Assembly: GCF_036906915.1 (NCBI RefSeq)
Contig: NZ_JBAKHX010000034.1
Location: forward strand, 18,532 to 82,531
DNA from: Phytohabitans sp036906915
Lineage (GTDB): Bacteria > Actinomycetota > Actinomycetes > Mycobacteriales > Micromonosporaceae
DNA: 64,000 nucleotides
Reading direction: 5' to 3'
Part shown: piece by piece, positions 7,969 through 16,185 of the stretch
How positions within the stretch are numbered: the stretch's first letter is position 1
Layout: each line of letters begins with the position of its first letter
Program-made: the position numbers and the translations under genes
The notes under the pieces: model-generated
What the model was told of the DNA's origin: nothing
The model's input: the letters and a program-made list of their open reading frames with translations, nothing else
Databases searched by the model: none

Positions 7969-8501
7969 GGAGATCCGACGGTGCTGCCGCCGCCGGAGCG
8001 GGGTTGAGCGAGGGTGACGAGGCGACGCAGGCGGTGTTGCGGACCGCGCCCGTTCTCGTCTTGTTCTGGCTGGTTCTCTCCGGGCACTTCGAGGTGCTGT
8101 TCCTGACCCTCGGTGCGGTGTCGGTCCTGCTCGTGTGTCTGCTCTCGCGTCGTGCTGGCGTCGCCGAGCGCGACGGGGTCACGTTGCCTCTCGTGCTGCG
8201 CCTGCTGCGTTACCTGCCATGGCTGGGTCTGGAGGTGCTTGTCTCGGCGTTCGCTGTGGTGCGCAAGGTGTGGTCGCCGCGTCCGGCGCTGCGGCCGGTG
8301 GTGGACTCGACGCCTTCCTCGGGCCTGTCGGTGCTCTCGCAGGTGGTTTACGCGAACTCCATCACGTTCACGCCGGGCACTCTGTCCTTCGACGTGGACG
8401 ACGACAGTATCAAGGTTCACAGCCTGGACGAGTCAGGCGTCGAGGGCCTGCGGGCCGGGGCGATGCTGCGTCAGGTCCGCCGCCTGGAGCCGCGCCGATG
8501 A
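7965..8501 (+). CDS. mnhE: Mrp antiporter subunit E
   Basis: The 178-residue product has two close membrane segments near the N-terminus (VLVLFWLVLSGHFEVLFLTL...) and a soluble C-terminal part with the MrpE pattern LSQVVYANSITFTPGTLSFD followed by VHSLDESG. MrpE stabilises assembly of the Mrp complex in the cell membrane. GTG at 7965 is chosen because it forms GTGA with the regulator stop; TTG at 8004 behind GGAGCGGGG is an alternative that would remove 13 residues. It overlaps mnhF by ATGA. Confidence 0.9.
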   Translation: MRRSDGAAAAGAGLSEGDEATQAVLRTAPVLVLFWLVLSGHFEVLFLTLGAVSVLLVCLLSRRAGVAERDGVTLPLVLRLLRYLPWLGLEVLVSAFAVVRKVWSPRPALRPVVDSTPSSGLSVLSQVVYANSITFTPGTLSFDVDDDSIKVHSLDESGVEGLRAGAMLRQVRRLEPRR

Positions 8502-8776
8502 TGTTCGCTGTGATGGCCGCGCTGCTGGTCACCATGCTTCTCGCGCTGGTCCGTGCGTTCGTGGGTCCAGGTCGTTACAACCGCATCCTCGCGATCAACA
8601 CCTTTGGGACGAAGACCGTGCTGTTTGTCGCGGTCGCCGGGTTCCTATTCGGTCGGCCGGAGTTCCTCGACATCGGGATCCTCTACGCGCTGGTCAACTT
8701 CGTCGCGGTCGTCGCGGTGCTGCGACTGACCCACGACGACCCGGTCAGTAGCCAGAACGGGGAGGACGGGACTTGA
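8498..8776 (+). CDS. mnhF: Mrp antiporter subunit F
   Basis: A 92-residue hydrophobic protein with three membrane segments and the MrpF signature VRAFVGPGRYNRILAINTFG between the first two. MrpF is a small essential subunit of Mrp complexes. The second of two consecutive ATG codons at 8498-8503 could also serve as start. It overlaps mnhE by ATGA and mnhG by TTGA. Confidence 0.92.
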   Translation: MMFAVMAALLVTMLLALVRAFVGPGRYNRILAINTFGTKTVLFVAVAGFLFGRPEFLDIGILYALVNFVAVVAVLRLTHDDPVSSQNGEDGT

Positions 8777-9087
8777 CCGTACTCGACGTCGTCAGCGGCG
8801 TGCTGTTGTCCGTAGGCGCTGTCTTTGTCCTGTCCGGCGGGGTAGGACTGCTGCGGTTCCCGGATTTCTACACGCGCATCCACGCCGCCGGCATCACGGA
8901 CTCGGCCGGCGCCGGACTGATCCTTCTCGGCCTGCTGGTGCAGACGCCGAGCTGGGAGACCGGTGTCCGCCTGATGATCATCATGCTGTTCATGGTGTTG
9001 ACGGGCCCGACCGCGACCTATGTGCTTGCCTTCGCCGCCCGCCGGGACGGCCTACCCATCTGGCACGAAGGTGACGGGCGCCGCTGA
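8773..9087 (+). CDS. mnhG: Mrp antiporter subunit G
   Basis: The 104-residue protein has three membrane segments and the MnhG pattern GGVGLLRFPDFYTRIHAAGI followed by DSAGAGLILLGL. The TTG start overlaps the mnhF stop (TTGA), and the stop TGA overlaps the ATG of the following gene by one base (TGATG). All junctions in this operon are of this kind, which should fix subunit stoichiometry by coupled translation. Confidence 0.92.
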   Translation: MTVLDVVSGVLLSVGAVFVLSGGVGLLRFPDFYTRIHAAGITDSAGAGLILLGLLVQTPSWETGVRLMIIMLFMVLTGPTATYVLAFAARRDGLPIWHEGDGRR

Positions 9088-10079
9088 TGACGACGTTCGT
9101 ACTGATCAATGTCACCTTGCTCGTGATCCTGACCGCGACGGCGCTGACCATCTCGCGGATGCGTGCGCTCTATGAGGCCACCATGCTGACCGCGTTGTTC
9201 AGCCTGGTAACCGCGTGCCTGTTCGTGTTGTTGGACGCGGTGGACGTGGCGTTCACCGAGGCCGCGGTCGGTGTCGGCATCAGCACGGTGCTGCTGCTCG
9301 GCGGGCTGAGCCTGACCCGTTCGCGGGAGACGGTCACGCCGCGCCGTCGTCGGCTGCCCGGTGCCGCCGTTGCCGCGCTGACCGGTGGCACGCTCATCTA
9401 CGCCGCTCAGGATCTGCCCGGGTTCGGTGCAGCGGATACCCCGGTGCAGAGCCACCCCATCACCGACGTCTACTTGCGACAGTCCCAAGAGGACATCGGC
9501 ATTCCGAATACGGTCACCTCCGTGCTGGCCAGCTATCGCGGGCTGGACACGCTCGGCGAACTGGTCGTGGTGGTTACCGCCGGGGTCGCCGTCCTGCTGC
9601 TGCTGGGGCCGCTCACACGGCCGGAGGACGCCGGCTGGCGTAAGGCTCTCGACCTGGTCGACTATCGGGTGCTGCGTGTGGTCAGCGGCCTGTTAATGCC
9701 GTTCATCCTGCTGTTCGCACTGTATGTGCTGTTCCATGGTGACTTCGGGCCGGGCGGTGGATTCCAGGCCGGTGTGATCTTCGCGACCGGGTTCGTGCTG
9801 TACGGGCTGGTCTTCGGCTTGGACAAGGCTCAGCGGGTGCTGCCGAAGGCGGTGCTGTGGTCGCTGATCCCGCTAGGCCTTGTCCTGTTCATCGGCCTCG
9901 GCGTGGTGAGCATGCTGCTCGGCGGCTCGTTCCTCGATTACGACACCCTCAGCCCTGGCGATCCCGCGGCCGGACAGCACCTGGGGATCCTCTTGGTCGA
10001 GGCGGCCATCGGTATCACGGTCGCGGCCGTCATGACGTCGGTCTTCTTCAGCTTCGCCGGCCGGAGGGCGACGCGGTGA
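9087..10079 (+). CDS. mnhB: Fused MrpA C-terminal domain (MbhD/MbhE-like) and MrpB subunit
   Basis: The 330-residue protein combines three parts that are separate or differently fused in other systems. Residues 1-75 are a DUF4040/MbhD-like three-helix unit (SRMRALYEATMLTALFSLVT). About 90-170 is MbhE-like, with a periplasmic HPITDVYLRQSQEDIGIPN and SVLASYRGLDTLGELVVV. About 185-330 is MnhB (FHGDFGPGGGFQAGVIFATG). In standard Mrp operons the first two parts form the C-terminus of the large MrpA. Here they are detached from any NuoL-like domain, as in archaeal Mbh/Mrp clusters. Confidence 0.9.
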   Translation: MTTFVLINVTLLVILTATALTISRMRALYEATMLTALFSLVTACLFVLLDAVDVAFTEAAVGVGISTVLLLGGLSLTRSRETVTPRRRRLPGAAVAALTGGTLIYAAQDLPGFGAADTPVQSHPITDVYLRQSQEDIGIPNTVTSVLASYRGLDTLGELVVVVTAGVAVLLLLGPLTRPEDAGWRKALDLVDYRVLRVVSGLLMPFILLFALYVLFHGDFGPGGGFQAGVIFATGFVLYGLVFGLDKAQRVLPKAVLWSLIPLGLVLFIGLGVVSMLLGGSFLDYDTLSPGDPAAGQHLGILLVEAAIGITVAAVMTSVFFSFAGRRATR

Positions 10080-10435
10080 TCAGGTCCCACTATGTCTTCT
10101 GGCTGGTCTTCGCGCTCATGATGATCGGCCTCTACGTCGTCATCAGCCACGGCAACCTGCTCAAGAAGCTGATCGGCCTCTCCATGTTCCAAGTCGGGGT
10201 GTTTCTGTTCTTCATCAGCCTCGGCAAGGTCGATGGCGGCAGCGCGCCGATCATCTCCGAGGGCGTTGAGACCTATTCCCATCCGCTACCTCAGGTGCTG
10301 ATCCTGACCGCGATCGTGGTGGGTGTGGCCACTTTGGCGGTGGGCCTGGCTTTGGCCGTCCGCGTGTTCGAGGCGTACGGCACGGTCGAGGAAGAGGAAC
10401 TGCTCGAACGCGACCAGGACGAGGCCACCACGTGA
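10076..10435 (+). CDS. mnhC: Mrp antiporter subunit C (NuoK-like)
   Basis: The 119-residue protein has three membrane segments and the NuoK/MnhC features: HGNLLKKLIGLSMFQVGVFL, and PLPQVLILTAIVVGVATLAV. In NuoK a glutamate in the second segment takes part in proton transfer; the C-terminal tail here is strongly acidic (EEEELLERDQDE). The GTG start overlaps the previous stop (GTGA) and the stop overlaps the GTG of the first mnhD. Confidence 0.92.
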   Translation: MIRSHYVFWLVFALMMIGLYVVISHGNLLKKLIGLSMFQVGVFLFFISLGKVDGGSAPIISEGVETYSHPLPQVLILTAIVVGVATLAVGLALAVRVFEAYGTVEEEELLERDQDEATT

Positions 10436-11910
10436 CGGCGCACCTGCCCGTGCTGCCGGTCCTGGTGCCGTTGGCCTGCACGCCGCTTTGCCTGCTGCTG
10501 CGGTCCCGGACCATGGCCTGGTTGATCTTCATGCTGGCGGCCCTTGGCTCGCTGCTCAGTGCAGTGCTGCTGGCGGTACGCGTGGCCGACGGCGAGACGA
10601 TGCGCTACGCGATGGGCGGCTGGCCGGCGCCCCAGGGCATCGAGTTCGTGATCAGCGGTTTCAACACGCCGGTGCTGCTGCTGGTGTCGTTGATCGCCGT
10701 GATCGCCGCGGTCTACGCTCGGCGCAGTGTCGCCGCCGAGATCGACGCCCGCCGCGTTCCCCTGCTCTACACGTGCCTGTGCCTCACACTGACCGGGCTG
10801 CTGGGCATCACGGTCACCGGCGACGCGTTCAACGTGTTCGTTTTCCTGGAGATCAGCTCGCTGTCGTCCTACGCGCTGATCGCCATGGGGCGGCGCCGAC
10901 GGGCACTGGTTGCCAGCTTCCGCTACCTGGTGATCGGCACCGTCGGCGCCACGTTCGTCCTGATCGGCATCGGCCTGGCCTACGCGGTCACCGGCACCCT
11001 CAACATGGCCGACCTGGCGCGGCGGCTGGCCGACATCGACGGCAACCGCGCTTTGCTCGCCTCGGTGGTGTTCGTCTTCGTCGGCCTCGCGGTCAAGATG
11101 GCCGTGTTCCCGCTACACGCCTGGCTACCGGCCGCGTACGCGGAAGCTCCCTCGGCGGTCAGCACGTTCCTCGCCGCGGCCAGCACCAAGGTCGCGATCT
11201 ACGTGTTCTGCCGGTTCGCATTCACCGTTTTCGGCGCCACTCTGGTATTCGGAACCATGCCGATCGGCCGGGTGGGTCTACTGCTCGCCAGCTTGGCGAT
11301 GCTGATCGGGTCCGCTGTCGCCTGTTTCCAGACCGACCTCAAGTACCTGCTGGCCTGGTCGAGCGTCGCGCAGATCGGCTACATCGTGGCCGGCATCAGC
11401 TTGGCGACCTCAGCCGGCGTGTCGGCGGGCTACCTGCACATGATCAACCATGCCGTGCTCAAAGCGGCGCTGTTCGGCGCGGCCGGACTGCTGTTGTTGC
11501 GGCTGGGTTCGGTGCGGCTCACCGCGCTGGCCGGCCTTGGCCGCCGGATGCCCTGGACCTTCGCCGCCGTCGTGATCGCAGGCCTTGGCCTGGTCGGTGT
11601 GCCACCTACCGCCGGTTTCGTCAGCAAGTGGGCACTGGCGGCCGCGCTGCTCGACCAGGGGCAATGGCCGGTGCTGGTGGTCATGCTGGTCAGCTCGCTG
11701 CTCGCATTGGTCTACATCGGGCGCATCGTCGAGGTCGCCTGGTTCCGGAACCCGGTGGAGCTCGGCGAGACACCGAAGCCACCGGCCTCGATGGTCGCGG
11801 CGATCTGGGTCCTGGTCATTGCCTCGCTCTACTTCGGACTCGACGCGACGTTGCCGGCCGGCCTCGCCGACGCCGCGGCGGATGCCCTGCTCGGGAACCG
11901 GGGTGAGTGA
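10432..11910 (+). CDS. mnhD: Mrp antiporter-like subunit D, first copy
   Basis: The 492-residue protein is a NuoL/M/N-type antiporter subunit with about 14 membrane segments. The proton-path residues of the family are visible: Glu in helix 5 (VFVFLEISSLSSYALI), Lys in helix 7 (AVKMAVFPLHAWLPAA) and Lys in helix 8 (AASTKVAIYVF). It starts with GTG overlapping the mnhC stop and overlaps the next D-type gene by 8 nt. It is the copy closest in position to a canonical MrpD. Confidence 0.93.
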   Translation: MTAHLPVLPVLVPLACTPLCLLLRSRTMAWLIFMLAALGSLLSAVLLAVRVADGETMRYAMGGWPAPQGIEFVISGFNTPVLLLVSLIAVIAAVYARRSVAAEIDARRVPLLYTCLCLTLTGLLGITVTGDAFNVFVFLEISSLSSYALIAMGRRRRALVASFRYLVIGTVGATFVLIGIGLAYAVTGTLNMADLARRLADIDGNRALLASVVFVFVGLAVKMAVFPLHAWLPAAYAEAPSAVSTFLAAASTKVAIYVFCRFAFTVFGATLVFGTMPIGRVGLLLASLAMLIGSAVACFQTDLKYLLAWSSVAQIGYIVAGISLATSAGVSAGYLHMINHAVLKAALFGAAGLLLLRLGSVRLTALAGLGRRMPWTFAAVVIAGLGLVGVPPTAGFVSKWALAAALLDQGQWPVLVVMLVSSLLALVYIGRIVEVAWFRNPVELGETPKPPASMVAAIWVLVIASLYFGLDATLPAGLADAAADALLGNRGE

Positions 11911-13384
11911 GCTGTTCGCCGCGTGGACCTCACCAGGCCAGGCCCTGGCGCTGCCGGTCACGGTGGCCCTTCCGCTGCTGGGCCTGGGCGCCCTGCTGCT
12001 GTTGCGGCGCCACCCCAACGCGCGCGAAGGCGCGTCGCTGCTCAGCGGCATCCTCCTCGCCGCCGCCGTGCTCGCGTTGTGGCCGGTAGTCGACCGCGGC
12101 CTGCGCTTCGAGCTGTGGACCTGGCTGCCCGGACTGTCGCTCGAGTTCTCCCTGGAGCCGCTGGGGTTGCTGTTCGCGACGGTCGCCGCCGTGCTGTGGC
12201 CGGTGACGACCGTGTTCGCCACCGGCTACCTGCGCGCCGACGACGAGCGCGACCAGACCCGCTTCTTTGCCTTTTTCGCGCTGACAATCACGGCAGCTAT
12301 GTGGATCGCGCTGTCGGCGAACCTGGTCACCCTGTTCATCGGCTACGAGCTCATGACCCTGGCAACCTGGCCGCTGGTCGCCCACAAGGGCAGCGCGGAC
12401 GCCAGGCGGGGGAGCCGAACCTATCTCGTGGTGCTGCTGGCCACGTCCATCGGGCTGCTGCTGCCGGCGATCGTGTGGACCTGGCTGCTGGCCGGCAGCA
12501 CCGATTTTCGGCCCGGCGGGCTGCTGGCAGGCCAGGCCGGGACAGGCGTGCTCACCGTGCTGTTCGCCCTCTACCTGTTCGGTATCGGCAAGGCGGCGCT
12601 GATGCCGGTGCACCGCTGGCTACCAGCGGCGATGGTCGCACCCACCCCGGTGTCAGCGTTGCTGCACGCGGTGGCCGTGGTCAAGGCCGGGGTGTTCACG
12701 GTCCTCAAGGTCGCCGTCTACGTGTTCGGGCTCGACACGCTCAGCGGCAGCGGCGCCGCTCGGCCGATGATGTGGGTCGCGGCGTTCACGTTGCTCGCCG
12801 CGGCATTGGTCGCGCTCCGGTCGGACGACCTCAAGCGGCGCCTGGCCTACTCCACGGTGAGCCAGCTGGCCTACATCGTGCTGGCCGCGACTGTGGCCCG
12901 CGACGTGGCCGTGGCCGGCGGTGCGCTGCACATGGTGACCCACGCCGTCGGCAAGATCACCCTTTTCTTCTGCGCCGGCGCCATCTACATCACGGCCAGG
13001 AAGTCCCGCGTGAGCGAGTTGGACGGGCTGGGCCGCGCCATGCCGTGGACCTTCGCCGCCTTTCTTGTGGCCTCGATCTCCATCGTCGGCCTGCCACCGC
13101 TCGGGGGCACGTGGAGCAAATGGCTCCTGCTACTGGGCGCCGCCGAGGCCGACCAGGTGGTGATGCTGGTGGTCCTGCTGGTGGGCTCGCTGCTGGCTCT
13201 GGCCTACCTGATGCCGATTCCGATGCGCGGGTTCTTCCTGCCGCCACCCGGCCCGCTGGCGCACGGCGAGGCCCGCTTGACCATCGCCGGGCCGCTGGTC
13301 TTGACCGCGGTCGGCTGCGTCGCCCTCTTCTTCGGCGCGCAAGCGGTGCTGGCACCGCTGGCCGGGATTCTGGAGCTGCCGTGA
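11903..13384 (+). CDS. Mrp antiporter-like subunit D, second copy
   Basis: The 493-residue proton-conducting-transporter family protein again keeps helix-5 Glu (FIGYELMTLATWPL), helix-7 Lys (GIGKAALMPVHRWLPAA) and helix-8 Lys (HAVAVVKAGVFTVL). It differs from the first copy by a longer loop after helix 5 (AHKGSADARRGS). GTG 11903 is used because it overlaps the upstream stop by 8 nt and immediately precedes the first hydrophobic segment. It ends in GTGA with the small membrane protein. Confidence 0.9.
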   Translation: MSELFAAWTSPGQALALPVTVALPLLGLGALLLLRRHPNAREGASLLSGILLAAAVLALWPVVDRGLRFELWTWLPGLSLEFSLEPLGLLFATVAAVLWPVTTVFATGYLRADDERDQTRFFAFFALTITAAMWIALSANLVTLFIGYELMTLATWPLVAHKGSADARRGSRTYLVVLLATSIGLLLPAIVWTWLLAGSTDFRPGGLLAGQAGTGVLTVLFALYLFGIGKAALMPVHRWLPAAMVAPTPVSALLHAVAVVKAGVFTVLKVAVYVFGLDTLSGSGAARPMMWVAAFTLLAAALVALRSDDLKRRLAYSTVSQLAYIVLAATVARDVAVAGGALHMVTHAVGKITLFFCAGAIYITARKSRVSELDGLGRAMPWTFAAFLVASISIVGLPPLGGTWSKWLLLLGAAEADQVVMLVVLLVGSLLALAYLMPIPMRGFFLPPPGPLAHGEARLTIAGPLVLTAVGCVALFFGAQAVLAPLAGILELP

Positions 13385-13650
13385 ACGACGACGACCCTCG
13401 CTGGTTGGACAACCCCCGCAATGTGACCCGCGTGGTGTATGGGCTGGCCGTGCTCTGCGCCCTGGCGCTCGTCGCCGACCTGTTCTACCGCAAGCATCCA
13501 CACTTCGGCTTCGAAGGCTGGTTCGGCTTCTACCCGGTTTACGGATTCATCGGAAGCGTGGGGCTGGTGCTCTCGGCCAAGTGGCTGCGGCGGTGGCTGC
13601 GACGCGACGAGGACTACTACCAGCGGCCGGAGCACCGCGATGACGACTAG
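13381..13650 (+). CDS. Small two-span membrane protein of the antiporter operon
   Basis: An 89-residue protein starting DDDPRWLDNPRNVTRVVYGL, with two membrane segments (about 18-33 and 52-68) separated by a Phe/Gly/Tyr-rich periplasmic loop (FGFEGWFGFYPVYGF) and ending in a basic then acidic tail. Both ends overlap D-type antiporter genes (4 nt and 11 nt), so it is very likely a subunit or assembly factor. It is not one of the seven canonical Mrp subunits. Similar short proteins accompany multi-D Mrp/Mbh-like clusters, but I know of no assigned function. Confidence 0.75.
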   Translation: MNDDDPRWLDNPRNVTRVVYGLAVLCALALVADLFYRKHPHFGFEGWFGFYPVYGFIGSVGLVLSAKWLRRWLRRDEDYYQRPEHRDDD

Positions 13651-15322
13651 CCCCGCCCTGTTGCTGATGGTCGGCGCGCTCGGCGTGCCGCTGCTGCGCG
13701 GCTGGCCGCGCAGGGTCCTGATGGTGGCGCTGCCCATCGCGGCGCTCGTTGTGCTGTGGCTGCTGCCCGAGGGCACCGGCGCCACCTTCGAGTTCCTCGG
13801 CCTGGTCCTGAACCCGGTGCGGGTGGACGGGCTGTCCCGCGTGTTCGCCACCGGGTTCCTGATCGCCGCCGTGCTGACCGCCGTCTACGCACTCCACCTG
13901 CGGGACTCGGTGCAGCAGACGGTGATCCTGATCTACGCGGCCAGCGCCGTCGGCGGCACCCTCGCCGGGGATCTACTGACCTTGTTCGTGTTCTGGGAGC
14001 TGGCTGGCCTGTCCTCGGCCTTGCTGATCTGGGCGGGTCGAACCGAGCGCAGCCATCGCGCCGCCATGCGCTACCTCGTCGCGCAAACGATCTCCGGACT
14101 GCTGATGCTGGCCGGAATCGTATTCCGCGTAGCGTCAGGCGAAGGGCTGGAGTTCAGCTACCTCGGGCTGGACGGACCGGGCGGAGTGCTGATCCTGCTC
14201 GCGGTCGGCATCAAGTGCGCCTTCCCCGTGCTGCACGCCTGGTTGACCGACACGTACCCGGAAGCGACGATCGTCGGCGCGGTGGCACTGTCGGCGTTCA
14301 CCACCAAGTTCGCGGTCTACACCCTGGCGCGCGGCTTCCCGGGCGCCGAACCGCTGGTGTGGATCGGCGCGATCATGACGGTGTTCCCGATCTTCTACGC
14401 GGTCATCGAGAACGACCTGCGCCGCGTGCTCGCCTACAGCATGATCAACCAGCTCGGGTTCATGGTGGTGGGCGTCGGTATCGGCGGCTCGCTGGGGATC
14501 AACGGTGCCAGCGCGCACGCCGTGGCCGACATGGTGTTCAAGGGGCTGCTGTTCATGAGCATGGGCGCGGTGCTGATGCGGACCGGCACCGTCAAGGGCT
14601 CAGAACTCGGTGGGCTCTACAAGTCCATGCCGCAAACCACCGCGCTGTGCATCGTCGGCGCCGCCTCGATCTCGGCCTTCCCGCTGTTCTCCGGCTTTGC
14701 GACAAAGTCGCTGATCCTGGAGGCGGTCGCGCAGGAACACCGGACCGTGATCTGGCTACTGCTCCTGTTCGCCTCCGCAGGCGTGTTCCACCACGCCGGC
14801 ATCAAAATCCCCTACTTCGCCTTCTTCGCGCACGACCGCGGCTACCGCGTCGCCGAGCCCCCGGTGAACATGCGCGCGGCAATGGCGCTGGCCGCCGTGG
14901 TCTGCGTCGCGATCGGCGTGGCACCGGCGCTGCTGTACGGAATTTTGCCCCACGACATGGACTACGTGCCCTACACGACGCCGCACGTGGTCAACCAGCT
15001 GCAGCTGCTGCTGCTGGCCTCGATGGCCTTCACCGTGCTGATCCGGACCGGCCTCTACCCGCCCGAGCTCCGGTCGGTGAACCTGGACTTCGACGTGGTC
15101 TACCGTCGAATCCTGCCGTCGAGCTGGCACGCCCTCAACGACGGCGTGGTGCGCGTGCGCAACCTCGGCGCTCCGCTACGCCGTCACGCGGCACGCGTGT
15201 GGGAGGTCGGGACAGGCCCGCTGCGGCTGGAGGGACAGACCGCCGTGGGCTGGTCGACACATTTGATGGTGTGGTGGGTCGTGCTGCTCCTCGGCCTCGT
15301 GCTCCTGCTGACACTGCTGTGA
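13640..15322 (+). CDS. Mrp antiporter-like subunit D, third copy (possible MrpA N-domain substitute)
   Basis: The 560-residue product is the largest of the three antiporter-like subunits. It keeps helix-5 Glu (FVFWELAGLSSALLIW), helix-7 Lys (VGIKCAFPVLHAWLTDTYPE) and helix-8 Lys (AFTTKFAVYTLARGF). After about 14 membrane segments it has a C-terminal extension (about 470-540) containing SVNLDFDVVYRRIL and SWHALNDGVVRVRN, then a final membrane anchor. Such an extension fits the NuoL/MrpA-like role of clamping neighbouring subunits, so this protein may replace the missing MrpA N-domain. It is the last gene of the operon. Confidence 0.9.
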   Translation: MTTSPALLLMVGALGVPLLRGWPRRVLMVALPIAALVVLWLLPEGTGATFEFLGLVLNPVRVDGLSRVFATGFLIAAVLTAVYALHLRDSVQQTVILIYAASAVGGTLAGDLLTLFVFWELAGLSSALLIWAGRTERSHRAAMRYLVAQTISGLLMLAGIVFRVASGEGLEFSYLGLDGPGGVLILLAVGIKCAFPVLHAWLTDTYPEATIVGAVALSAFTTKFAVYTLARGFPGAEPLVWIGAIMTVFPIFYAVIENDLRRVLAYSMINQLGFMVVGVGIGGSLGINGASAHAVADMVFKGLLFMSMGAVLMRTGTVKGSELGGLYKSMPQTTALCIVGAASISAFPLFSGFATKSLILEAVAQEHRTVIWLLLLFASAGVFHHAGIKIPYFAFFAHDRGYRVAEPPVNMRAAMALAAVVCVAIGVAPALLYGILPHDMDYVPYTTPHVVNQLQLLLLASMAFTVLIRTGLYPPELRSVNLDFDVVYRRILPSSWHALNDGVVRVRNLGAPLRRHAARVWEVGTGPLRLEGQTAVGWSTHLMVWWVVLLLGLVLLLTLL

Positions 15323-15529
15323 GTCAGGACACCTGAGACCAACACGTTCTCCACCTGGCTGGTCGACCGCTGACGATGAGGACGAACCACGCCTCGATGT
15401 CGTCGTCGGCCACAGGGAGGCGGTCGCGTTCGCCGGGCACTCTAGGCTGGATCGGCCTCTGCCGCCGCACCGCCTGCCTGGCCCGCCGCACAGGAACCTG
15501 CCCGTCGCACGGGTTCGTACACTGTCGAA

Positions 15530-16114
15530 GTGGACCCCGGCAGTGACGCCTCTCCAGTCAGCTACTGGAAGGACGGCCAGCACAGGCGCATCGGCACTGA
15601 CGCGGACGTCGCGTGGATCAAGGAATCGACTACGCCAGGCCTGACCATCACGTCGGCGATCCCGCCGGTCTTCGCGGCATACGCGACCGTCGTCGTCCCG
15701 GACAAGGACGAGGGACGATCAGAGCACCTCAATCTCATACTGCGGTTGCTCACCGAACAGTCCCGCGACCAGCCGTGGTGGCTGGGCTACCTGGACACCG
15801 GCGCCGACGATCTGGTCTTCCCGGACGCGCCTCGGGTGACCCTGTACGCGGGCTGGCAATACGTGCTCGTTCAGGCGGGCCAAGCCCAAGCGGCACGGTG
15901 GCGCCACGACCTGCGATCGTGGCGGGCTCCCGGCCCAGATTTGATCTTCCCGGCCAATCACTCATGGCTACTGTCGTGGCTCTGGGACGACGACTGGCGA
16001 TGCCTCGGAGGGCCGGCCGCGCTCGTCAACCGGTTCATGGAACAAGCGCAACTGCAGGTGCGCAGAGTCAATCTCGGCGAGGACGCCACACCACCGGGTT
16101 ACACGGCGCGCTGA
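15530..16114 (+). CDS. Conserved-looking hypothetical protein, leaderless start
   Basis: The 194-residue soluble protein is rich in Trp (KESTTPGLTITSAIPPVFAA early, WWLGYLDTGADDLVFPDAPR in the middle, SWLLSWLWDDDWRCLGG late). It has no signal, membrane segment or recognised motif. The GTG start is supported by TACACT at 15518-15523 ending 6 nt upstream, the geometry of a leaderless promoter. The late segment (PANHSWLLSWLWDDDW) resembles the end of short actinobacterial proteins of unknown role. It stands alone between the antiporter operon and the slipin operon. Confidence 0.65.
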   Translation: MDPGSDASPVSYWKDGQHRRIGTDADVAWIKESTTPGLTITSAIPPVFAAYATVVVPDKDEGRSEHLNLILRLLTEQSRDQPWWLGYLDTGADDLVFPDAPRVTLYAGWQYVLVQAGQAQAARWRHDLRSWRAPGPDLIFPANHSWLLSWLWDDDWRCLGGPAALVNRFMEQAQLQVRRVNLGEDATPPGYTAR

Positions 16115-16185
16115 CAGTCAGGTCCGCCCGCTCGTGGCCAGCCCGCCAGCACGACGCGACACACGAAGCATGTGTGGCCGCGGTG

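Noticed and set aside
10323..11906. Alternative long plus-strand frame inside the first mnhD gene
   Set aside because: Arg/Gly/Pro-rich product without antiporter motifs; the mnhD frame has the conserved Glu and Lys residues.
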